This document shows positions 8,273 to 13,707 of a DNA stretch of 13,707 nt, one piece after another (the stretch's first letter is position 1; every line of letters starts with the position of its first letter). This DNA is from Flavobacteriaceae bacterium UBA5950 (GTDB taxonomy: Bacteria > Bacteroidota > Bacteroidia > Flavobacteriales > Flavobacteriaceae), in NCBI GenBank assembly GCA_002430545.1, contig DJCM01000031.1, positions 1 through 13,707 of the forward strand, given 5' to 3'. Under the pieces are notes generated by a model. The model saw only the letters and a list, made by a program, of their open reading frames with translations. It was not told where the DNA came from and did not search any database. Both the position numbers and the translations under genes were made by a program.

Positions 8273-8449
8273 ATGTCCTCTTTATTTCTGCCGTTAGCAA
8301 TTGGTCCTTGGCAAATTGTTCTTCTTGTTGTCTTGGTTGTTCTTCTTTTTGGAGGACGTAAAATTCCAGAGCTTATGCGTGGTCTTGGCACTGGCATCAA
8401 AGAGTTTAAAGATGCCTCTAAGGAAGAAGAATCTGAAAAAGAAAAATAA
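8273..8449 (+). CDS. tatA: Sec-independent (twin-arginine) translocase subunit TatA/TatE
   Basis: This short 58-residue protein is clearly TatA/TatE-like. It has a hydrophobic N-terminal helix (about 10-26) beginning near G-P-W, followed by the family hinge F-G-G-R-K-I-P-E-L at 26-34. An amphipathic helix (R-G-L-G-T-G-I-K-E-F-K-D) and an acidic/lysine-rich tail complete it. TatA subunits assemble with TatC to export folded proteins carrying twin-arginine signals. No tatC is in the window. A perfect TAnnTTTG box ends 16 nt before the ATG. The gene converges with the DUF4837 gene, and a single base separates the two stop codons. With only 58 codons it is easily missed by length-filtered gene finding. 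Confidence 0.93.
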   Translation: MSSLFLPLAIGPWQIVLLVVLVVLLFGGRKIPELMRGLGTGIKEFKDASKEEESEKEK

Positions 8450-8450
8450 A

Positions 8451-9425
8451 TTACTTCTTTTCTTTTATAGATATCATTATCGTCTCCACTTCAAAAATAT
8501 AATCTCGCTTTGCTGTTGATGGGGCAAACACAAAGCCTTCTAATATAATATTTCGATTGTTGGCTTTGTCGTTGATGATGTATTGTAAAAAGGGACCTGC
8601 CATAAAATCGCCTTGGACCTCCCACGTTCCTCGTATTTCTAACGCTGGTTTGTTACCAAAGCTTGTGTGATACACATATGGCTCATAAGCTTTTTCTGTA
8701 ATCAAATAACTGTTGGGCAATCGCCCTGGGATAAACGCTTTTCCAATAGAGTCCCGCATAGCGATAATTTGTTCAAGGTTTTTTTGGGAGACGATTGTTT
8801 CATCATAAGGGGTAGTCAAAACCAGTAGATTGACATGTCCTTTTTGTATTTCTCGCTGAAACCAAATGGTGTTTTCGCCTTCTTTAAGTGTATTGTAAGC
8901 AGATGGCATTGTGAGAGAAATCCCAAATTTTTCCTCCAGCCCATGATTTGTATAAGTAGATTTTTTAATTCTTCGCAACCTTTCGATGCGCTCTTGCTTG
9001 CGTATCGTTTCAATGACTTTGTTGGACTGAGATACAATGATTTCTGTTAGCTGATCCGCTGTTGGCGCAGTGAACACTGCTGTCGTTTGGGGTTGTGCAT
9101 AGGTGTTTTTATCGATTCGTACATTGGTTTGATCGCTAATACCAATCCATAATACACTTCGGCTTGACTGTGCAAATCCAGTAAAAATCTCTGGGGGTAT
9201 TTGCTTGAGGTCATACAGGGGCTCTTGCTGTGGCAAACCCTCCGCTGGGTAAGCATACATGTCTCTAACAGTTTGTCCGATAGTGCCTTGCCACAATTGG
9301 TTGGGCATCACCACTGTAATTGTATTGATGTTTCCATTCGAGGACAGAACAAGGGGTGTGCCTTTTTTGATCTGACAAGAGACCATTATCAATACAGAAA
9401 AAAGAAGTGTTAGGTTTTTTTTCAT
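8451..9425 (-). CDS. DUF4837 family lipoprotein
   Basis: This 324-residue protein has a lipoprotein signal: basic M-K-K, a hydrophobic core, then M-V-S-C with the cysteine at 17. It probably ends up lipid-anchored in the envelope. The body matches DUF4837, a Bacteroidota family of unknown function. Marks are the Y-D-L-K-Q-I-P-P-E-I-F segment at 71-81, a charged helix near 140-156, and the C-terminal R-G-T-W-E-V-Q-G-D-F-M-A-G-P-F block at 265-279 followed by L-E-G-F-V-F-A-P-S at 295-303. No catalytic motif is evident. It starts 19 nt after the pgk stop with no promoter box between, so it is probably co-transcribed with pgk, though a functional link to glycolysis is unlikely. Confidence 0.85.
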   Translation of the reverse strand: MKKNLTLLFSVLIMVSCQIKKGTPLVLSSNGNINTITVVMPNQLWQGTIGQTVRDMYAYPAEGLPQQEPLYDLKQIPPEIFTGFAQSSRSVLWIGISDQTNVRIDKNTYAQPQTTAVFTAPTADQLTEIIVSQSNKVIETIRKQERIERLRRIKKSTYTNHGLEEKFGISLTMPSAYNTLKEGENTIWFQREIQKGHVNLLVLTTPYDETIVSQKNLEQIIAMRDSIGKAFIPGRLPNSYLITEKAYEPYVYHTSFGNKPALEIRGTWEVQGDFMAGPFLQYIINDKANNRNIILEGFVFAPSTAKRDYIFEVETIMISIKEKK

Positions 9426-9444
9426 GATGATTAATAACCAAAAA

Positions 9445-10632
9445 CTAAGCCAAAATCGCAGCTATTCCTGGCAGTGTTTTTCCTTCCAAGCTCTCAAGCA
9501 TCGCACCTCCGCCAGTGGAGACATAACTGACTTGGTCTCCCATCTCAAATTGCTTCACTGCAGCTACAGAGTCCCCACCACCAACGAGCGAAAAGGATCC
9601 GTTTTTTGTGCTTGCTGCAATCGCTTGACCCAAAGCAATTGTTCCTTTGGAAAAATGAGAAAACTCAAAAACACCTACAGGTCCGTTCCATAAAATCGTT
9701 TTACAGCTAGACACCACGTCTGCAAAAGCAGCAATCGTTTCAGGTCCTGCGTCCATTCCCTCCCATCCATAAGGAATTTGATCAATAGGAAACACTTGTT
9801 GTTTTGCGTCGTTTGAAAAGCTATCGCCTGCAACCACATCTTTTGGCAAATGAACATGAACACCCTTTTCTTTTGCATTCGCTAGGATTGATAAAGCCAA
9901 GTCCTGCTTGTCATCTTCACAAATGGAATTTCCGATGCTTCCACCCGTTGCTTTGGCAAAAGTAAAAGACATTCCACCACCCAAAATAAGATGGTCAACT
10001 TTGTCTAATATGTTTTCAATAATCGTGATTTTTGAAGACACTTTTGCGCCGCCAAGAATTGCCAACACTGGCTTCTCTCCAGACGACATCACACGATCGA
10101 TCGCGTCGATTTCTTTTGCCAACAGAAACCCAAAGTATTTTGATGTTGGAAAAAATTGGGCAACTGTTGTTGTTGAAGCGTGTGCGCGATGCGCTGTTCC
10201 AAACGCATCGTTGATATATGCGTCTGCTAGCTTTGCTAGTGATTGTGCAAATTTTTTGTCTCCTTTGGTTTCATCGTCATAAAACCTCAAGTTTTCGAGC
10301 AGCATCACCTGGCCTGGTTGTAGTGCCTTTGCCTTCTGTTCGGCGTCTGTTCCTATCGTTTGGTTTGAAAACTTAACTTGGACCCCCAGAACCTTTTCTA
10401 TTTCAGCAACAATGTGACGAAGTGATAGGTTGTCATCCACTCCTTTTGGTCGACCTAGATGGCTCATCAACACACAGCTTCCGCCATCTGCCAAGACCTT
10501 GTCAATTGTTGGTTTAGCTGCTATAATCCTGGTATTGTCTGTTACCGTTTTGTTGTCATCCAATGGAACGTTGAAATCTACTCGGATCAATACTTTCTTA
10601 TTTGCAAAACTGGTTTTATCTATGGTTTTCAT
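9445..10632 (-). CDS. pgk: Phosphoglycerate kinase
   Basis: This complete 395-residue enzyme is of the usual bacterial length. Phosphoglycerate kinase transfers phosphate from 1,3-bisphosphoglycerate to ADP in glycolysis (reversible) and is cytosolic. The signature R-V-D-F-N-V-P is at 17-23, with further substrate-binding motifs S-H-L-G-R-P-K-G at 57-64, E-N-L-R-F at 113-117 and A-H-R-A-H at 147-151. Nucleotide-binding motifs include G-G-A-K-V at 194-198, G-G-G-M at 218-221, N-G-P-V-G-V-F-E at 316-323 and the C-terminal V-G-G-G-D-S at 350-355. The start at 10632 gives the expected N-terminus, and a perfect TAnnTTTG box lies 17 nt upstream. The Shine-Dalgarno is absent, which is normal for this phylum. 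The DUF4837 lipoprotein gene follows. Confidence 0.98.
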   Translation of the reverse strand: MKTIDKTSFANKKVLIRVDFNVPLDDNKTVTDNTRIIAAKPTIDKVLADGGSCVLMSHLGRPKGVDDNLSLRHIVAEIEKVLGVQVKFSNQTIGTDAEQKAKALQPGQVMLLENLRFYDDETKGDKKFAQSLAKLADAYINDAFGTAHRAHASTTTVAQFFPTSKYFGFLLAKEIDAIDRVMSSGEKPVLAILGGAKVSSKITIIENILDKVDHLILGGGMSFTFAKATGGSIGNSICEDDKQDLALSILANAKEKGVHVHLPKDVVAGDSFSNDAKQQVFPIDQIPYGWEGMDAGPETIAAFADVVSSCKTILWNGPVGVFEFSHFSKGTIALGQAIAASTKNGSFSLVGGGDSVAAVKQFEMGDQVSYVSTGGGAMLESLEGKTLPGIAAILA

Positions 10633-10649
10633 GTGGTAATTTATGGCTA

Positions 10650-10657
10650 CAAATGTA
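10650..10657 (-). promoter_or_regulatory. Candidate -7 promoter box for pgk
   Basis: TACATTTG on the minus strand is an exact TAnnTTTG match ending 17 nt before the pgk ATG, the same box sequence and nearly the same spacing as at tatA. The upstream 20 bases are purine-rich without a clear -33 TTG. Confidence 0.55.
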
Positions 10658-10715
10658 CGTTTTTCTTGTTCTTTTTTCTGCCAGTTCAGTGCTGTATTTT
10701 TAGAAGATGAATGTG

Positions 10716-10723
10716 TATCTTTG
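10716..10723 (+). promoter_or_regulatory. Candidate -7 promoter box for holB
   Basis: TATCTTTG is an exact TAnnTTTG match ending three bases before the ATG at 10727. If used, transcription would start at or just inside the start codon, so either the mRNA is leaderless or the match is fortuitous. A CTG at 10692-10694 is a weak -33 candidate. Confidence 0.4.
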
Positions 10724-10726
10724 GAT

Positions 10727-11860
10727 ATGCGATTTGATCAAATCTATGGCCACAAGTCACAAATAAACGCGCTTCAAGAAAGTATCTCTTTGGGGCGTGT
10801 TCCACATGCTCAACTGTTTGTTGGTCCTGAGGGTGTTGGTATGCTTGGGGTTGCAATCGCGTTTATGCGCTCTGTATTTTGTCAGGAATCTGATTCATCT
10901 GCTTGTGATCTAAAATTTGATCGACTTACTCATGCAGACCTCCATTTTGTTTTTCCTATCGCTTCGAACGCAAAGATAAAATCAAAACCAACCTCAACCC
11001 TCTTCCATCAAGATTGGCGAATGTTTGTCGATAAAACCCCAGCAGGAACTCTTTTTGATTGGTATCAGCAAATCGAGGTTGAAAACAAACAGGGTCAAAT
11101 TGGAGTGTTGGATGCTGAGGAAATCACAAAGAAACTGTCTTTAAAATCGTATGAAGGTGGCTGGAAAGGGGTCATTGTTTGGCAAGCTGACAAGCTCAAT
11201 GCTGCTGCTACAAACAAGTTGCTAAAGCTTGTTGAAGAGCCTCCGGAAAAAACACTACTTGTGTTTATTTCAAACCATGAAGATCGTGTGCTTGAAACAT
11301 TACGTTCGCGTTGTCAGACTATCAATTTTTCGTTGTTGGCTGATTCTGAAATTTCTAAGGCCTTGGTCGCAAACGGCGCAACTCAAGAACAGTCCAAAAC
11401 TTTGAGTGTGCAGTCAAATGGGCAATTGAGTCGAGCGATGCACATGATGAATGCTGACGGTGTTCCTTTTGAAGAGTGGTTTGTAAGTTGGGTGCGTACA
11501 GCCTTTTTGGCAAAGCAGAACAAAGGTTCTGTTGTGGAATTGTTGAATTGGAGTCAAAAGATCGCACAGGTTGGTCGCGAAACACAAAAGCAGTTTTTGT
11601 TGTTTAGCATTGATTTGTTTCGCCAAGCCTTGCTGATTCAGTACGATCTTGATGAATTAGCCACCTACAAACCTCAAAGCGCTTTTGATCTAAACCGTTT
11701 TGCAAAGTATGTACACAATGGCAATATTCAGTTGATTATCAGTGAGTTAGAGTCTGCTTACGTCCACATTGAGCGCAACGGAAACGCAAAAATAATTTTC
11801 TCTGATTTGTCGCTCAAGCTCACGCGGCAAATTCACAAAGCCCCTATTTTGGCGTCATAA
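10727..11860 (+). CDS. holB: DNA polymerase III subunit delta' (clamp-loader subunit)
   Basis: The protein is 377 residues from the ATG at 10727. The N-terminus (M-R-F-D-Q-I-Y-G-H), the S-L-G-R-V-P-H-A-Q-L-F block at 21-31 and the S-R-C sensor motif at 194-196 place it in the AAA+ clamp-loader delta' group. The Walker A position (G-P-E-G-V-G-M-L, 33-40) lacks the lysine, as expected for delta', which does not hydrolyse ATP. The zinc-module region keeps only two cysteines (52 and 60). The blocks D-L-H-F-V-F-P (71-77) and E-N-K-Q-G-Q-I-G-V (119-127) resemble Bacteroidota homologues I recall. An earlier in-frame ATG at 10643 would add 28 residues unlike the family and would overlap the promoter region, so I reject it. 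The gene is divergent from pgk and may be transcribed with almost no leader. Confidence 0.9.
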   Translation: MRFDQIYGHKSQINALQESISLGRVPHAQLFVGPEGVGMLGVAIAFMRSVFCQESDSSACDLKFDRLTHADLHFVFPIASNAKIKSKPTSTLFHQDWRMFVDKTPAGTLFDWYQQIEVENKQGQIGVLDAEEITKKLSLKSYEGGWKGVIVWQADKLNAAATNKLLKLVEEPPEKTLLVFISNHEDRVLETLRSRCQTINFSLLADSEISKALVANGATQEQSKTLSVQSNGQLSRAMHMMNADGVPFEEWFVSWVRTAFLAKQNKGSVVELLNWSQKIAQVGRETQKQFLLFSIDLFRQALLIQYDLDELATYKPQSAFDLNRFAKYVHNGNIQLIISELESAYVHIERNGNAKIIFSDLSLKLTRQIHKAPILAS

Positions 11861-11950
11861 CAACCTCTTTTTTTTGGTCGTTTCTAAGCGTATATCTCGC
11901 GTTTTTTGATACACAAAACCTTTCTTGGAACAAGATGGCCTTAAACGTCT

Positions 11951-12760
11951 TTATTTTCCTTTTTTTAGGACAAAAATGACAGAAGAATGGTTTTGATCGT
12001 GCTTTGCAGCTTGATTTGAACGCCATCCTGCACAAATTGCTTTTAGCCAAGCAAAACGTGATTGTTTGTTTTTTTCTGAAAGCAATGAAACGTAATAAGC
12101 ATCAAAGACAAGTGGATAGGTCTTTTCAACAACAAAACCACAATCCTCATTCAGATCGATAAAGCCTTTTGGTGAAAAATGCCAAAGGTGCCTCGGCACA
12201 TCATAGCCCGCCCACTGGGCACCATATTTTTTAGCATCCCACGACCTATAGTTTGGCAAAGCCACAAACATCTTTCCGCCTTTTTGTAATGAATCGTGTG
12301 CCTGGTGTAAAAACGCTTTGGGATTGGGTAAGTGTTCAATCACATGCCAGGCTGTAATGGCGTTGTAATAGGAAGCTTTGATCCATTCTTTTACATACGA
12401 TGCTTTGGGACTGTGTGCGTTGGTGTTGGGTTCATACCCTTTCGCCTCCCATCCTTTTTTTTGGGCAAACTCCACAAAAGAGCCTGTCCCAGCGCCAAAG
12501 TCTAATAGCTTTCCTTTGGTTGATACATGCTTGTGAATCAATTTGATTTTGTACTTATGATTTAGTTGTCTCAACAAAGCATAAAAAGTAAAAAATAAAG
12601 ACCTTCCTTTTACTTTGTGAGAAATATAGTTTGGGTGGTTGTAGTAGCGATCAAGGTTTTTTGGTTGTGGGGTGGTTTGTAAGATTTCATAGTTCTGATC
12701 AGGCTCCAGGACAAAGGTCTCTCTTGTGACTAAATGGTCGATACATACTGTTTTTTTCAT
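11951..12760 (-). CDS. Class I SAM-dependent methyltransferase
   Basis: This 269-residue protein has a Rossmann methyltransferase core. Motif I is L-L-D-F-G-A-G-T-G at 85-93, an acidic residue follows at the end of the second strand (E110 in G-Y-E-P-N), and I-E-H-L is at 141-144. A D-V-P-R-H-L-W-H-F-S-P block at 187-197 is typical of UbiG-like Methyltransf_23 proteins. The N-terminus (D-H-L-V-T-R-E-T-F, then Y-I-S-H at 45-48) resembles Bacteroidota proteins I recall beside mnmG. The substrate is unknown. It starts 29 nt after the mnmG stop, with a parS-like palindrome in that gap, and ends in a lysine-rich tail beside a run of seven As. It is likely co-transcribed with mnmG, since no promoter box is visible in between. 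Confidence 0.85.
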   Translation of the reverse strand: MKKTVCIDHLVTRETFVLEPDQNYEILQTTPQPKNLDRYYNHPNYISHKVKGRSLFFTFYALLRQLNHKYKIKLIHKHVSTKGKLLDFGAGTGSFVEFAQKKGWEAKGYEPNTNAHSPKASYVKEWIKASYYNAITAWHVIEHLPNPKAFLHQAHDSLQKGGKMFVALPNYRSWDAKKYGAQWAGYDVPRHLWHFSPKGFIDLNEDCGFVVEKTYPLVFDAYYVSLLSEKNKQSRFAWLKAICAGWRSNQAAKHDQNHSSVIFVLKKGK

Positions 12761-12774
12761 TGTCTCTAGATTGA

Positions 12775-12790
12775 TGTTCCACGTGGAACC
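12775..12790. other. parS-like ParB-binding centromere site
   Basis: The 14-mer GTTCCACGTGGAAC at 12776-12789 is a perfect palindrome. Extended to 16 bases (T at 12775, C at 12790) it differs from the symmetric parS form TGTTCCACGTGGAACA only at the last base. The known B. subtilis consensus is TGTTNCACGTGAAACA. ParB binds parS to organise and segregate the origin region, and such sites cluster near oriC in many phyla. It sits between the mnmG stop and the methyltransferase start. A chance exact 14-bp palindrome of this particular sequence is unlikely, but ParB binding is inferred only from sequence. Confidence 0.75.
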
Positions 12791-13707
12791 TAACGCCCCA
12801 TGTGGACCAATAAAACACTGATGTCACTGGGCGAAACGCCACTAATTCTTGAGGCTTGGGATAGGGTTTTGGGTTGTATTTCTGTAAGCTTTTGCCGTGC
12901 CTCTGTAGAAATCGATTGGATATTGTTGTAATCAAAACCATCAGGGATCTTAATCGATTCAAGGCGATCTAATTTCTTTGCTTGAGCTTCTTCCTTTTCT
13001 ATATAACCGGCATACTTGATTTGTATTTCTGCTTGTTCTAAGGTATCTTGGTGGGATTCGTTTACCTCTAAAAAATTTGCCAGTGGTAAAAGAGGAATGA
13101 GGTCGTTCATTGTCAGTTGAGGACGAGACAAAATCTTTGCTAGCTTAGTTGATTGTTTGACTTCTGCTGTATCGTTGCTGTTAAGAATAGGGTTGATTTG
13201 ATCTGGCTGTATGCTTGTTTTTCTTAAAAAATCGATCAGACCATCTGCACGCTCTTGTGCGCTTTCCATCACTCGAAGCCTTTCGTCTGTTGCTAAACCT
13301 ATTTTATGCGATAAAGGCGTTAGACGTGTGTCGGCATTGTCTTGTCGCAGCAAAGTTCTGTACTCTGCTCTTGAAGTAAACATTCGATAAGGCTCTTCAG
13401 TACCCTTGGTGATAAGGTCATCGATCAAGACCCCTATATATGCTTGATCTCTTCGCAAAGAAAAGGGTGCTTTTTCGTTGTGATACTGGTGTGCATTGAT
13501 ACCTGCAATTAGCCCCTGGGCCGCTGCCTCTTCATAACCTGTGGTGCCATTGATTTGACCTGCGAAAAACAAGCCCTTAATTGGTTTGGTTTCCAAACTG
13601 TGCTTTAGTTGGGTCGGAGGAAAATAATCGTATTCAATCGCATATCCTGGACGAAAGAACTTTACCTTTTCAAAACCCTTAACAGCTGTCAACGCTCGAA
13701 ATTGGAC
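12790..13707 (-). CDS. mnmG: tRNA uridine-5-carboxymethylaminomethyl modification enzyme MnmG, 5' partial
   Basis: The visible 305 residues are the C-terminal half of MnmG (GidA, usually about 620 residues); the frame runs open off the right edge, and the TTG at 13692 is internal. Recognisable parts are R-P-G-Y-A-I-E-Y-D-Y-F followed by T-Q-L-K and then G-Q-I-N-G-T-T-G-Y-E-E-A-A, which belongs to the FAD-binding region. Later come S-R-A-E-Y-R-T-L-L-R-Q-D-N-A-D and the C-terminal helical domain with K-Y-x-G-Y and A-S-R-I-S-G-V. MnmG, with the GTPase MnmE, uses FAD and methylene-tetrahydrofolate to modify the wobble U34 of certain tRNAs in the cytoplasm. The end H-M-G-R then TAG looks natural. 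The stop codon abuts the parS-like palindrome. Confidence 0.97.
   Translation of the reverse strand, partial: VQFRALTAVKGFEKVKFFRPGYAIEYDYFPPTQLKHSLETKPIKGLFFAGQINGTTGYEEAAAQGLIAGINAHQYHNEKAPFSLRRDQAYIGVLIDDLITKGTEEPYRMFTSRAEYRTLLRQDNADTRLTPLSHKIGLATDERLRVMESAQERADGLIDFLRKTSIQPDQINPILNSNDTAEVKQSTKLAKILSRPQLTMNDLIPLLPLANFLEVNESHQDTLEQAEIQIKYAGYIEKEEAQAKKLDRLESIKIPDGFDYNNIQSISTEARQKLTEIQPKTLSQASRISGVSPSDISVLLVHMGR

Noticed and set aside
9908..10282. 124-codon plus-strand frame opposite pgk
   Set aside because: It lies entirely antisense to the highly conserved pgk coding sequence and has no family resemblance.
10643..10726. Longer holB reading frame starting at the ATG at 10643
   Set aside because: The 28 extra residues do not resemble the family, and the conserved N-terminus begins exactly at the ATG at 10727. 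The region also holds both promoter boxes.
11861..11950. Intrinsic terminator between the convergent holB and methyltransferase genes
   Set aside because: The best hairpin (TCTTG-GAA-CAAGA, 11923-11935) has five base pairs and no adjacent T-run on either strand. The T-runs present have no strong stem before them.
12795..12808. Second, degenerate parS-like site within the mnmG end
   Set aside because: Only 10 of 14 positions match the nearby palindrome, and the bases encode the conserved-looking V-H-M-G-R tail, so chance is the simpler explanation.

Overview
The window looks like chromosomal DNA of a member of the Bacteroidota, most likely the Flavobacteriales. This rests on the protein families: a DUF4837 lipoprotein, a bacterial GH3 protein paired with a DUF6909-like protein, a flavobacterial-style M23 peptidase and a matching DNA polymerase III delta' subunit. 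It also rests on four perfect matches to the Bacteroidota -7 box (TAnnTTTG) upstream of genes, and on the near absence of Shine-Dalgarno sequences. The sequence is AT-rich and gene-dense. I see no tRNA, rRNA, insertion sequence, CRISPR array or large repeat.

Layout from left to right. (1) 1-708 (+): the 3' part of a WecA/MraY-like undecaprenyl-phosphate sugar-1-phosphate transferase, cut by the window edge. (2) 705-8190 (-): a tight five-gene run read leftward: M23 peptidase, GH3 adenylating enzyme, nucleoside-phosphorylase-like protein, SLBB polysaccharide exporter (Wza-like) and Wzz-like chain-length regulator. Junctions range from a 4-nt overlap to a 10-nt gap. The run meets the WecA-like gene tail to tail, with both stops inside one CTAG. 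(3) 8191-8272: a short divergent promoter region between the M23 gene and tatA. (4) 8273-8449 (+): tatA, 58 codons. (5) 8451-10632 (-): pgk followed by a DUF4837 lipoprotein gene. (6) 10633-10726: a second divergent promoter region. (7) 10727-11860 (+): DNA polymerase III delta' subunit. (8) 11951-13707 (-): mnmG, cut at the right edge, then a SAM methyltransferase gene, with a parS-like palindrome between them.

How the genes fit together. The left half is about the cell envelope: lipid-linked sugar initiation, polysaccharide export and length control, and a membrane-anchored murein peptidase. Two soluble enzymes of unproven function sit inside this operon. The right half is housekeeping: glycolysis, protein export, replication and tRNA modification. 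The parS-like site next to mnmG suggests an origin-proximal region, which is an inference.

No obviously new defence or mobile system is present. The most promising under-described items are the GH3 plus nucleoside-phosphorylase-like pair embedded in the export operon, and the parS-like site between mnmG and the methyltransferase gene. Two genes with promoter boxes so close to the start codon that their transcripts may be leaderless also deserve a look.
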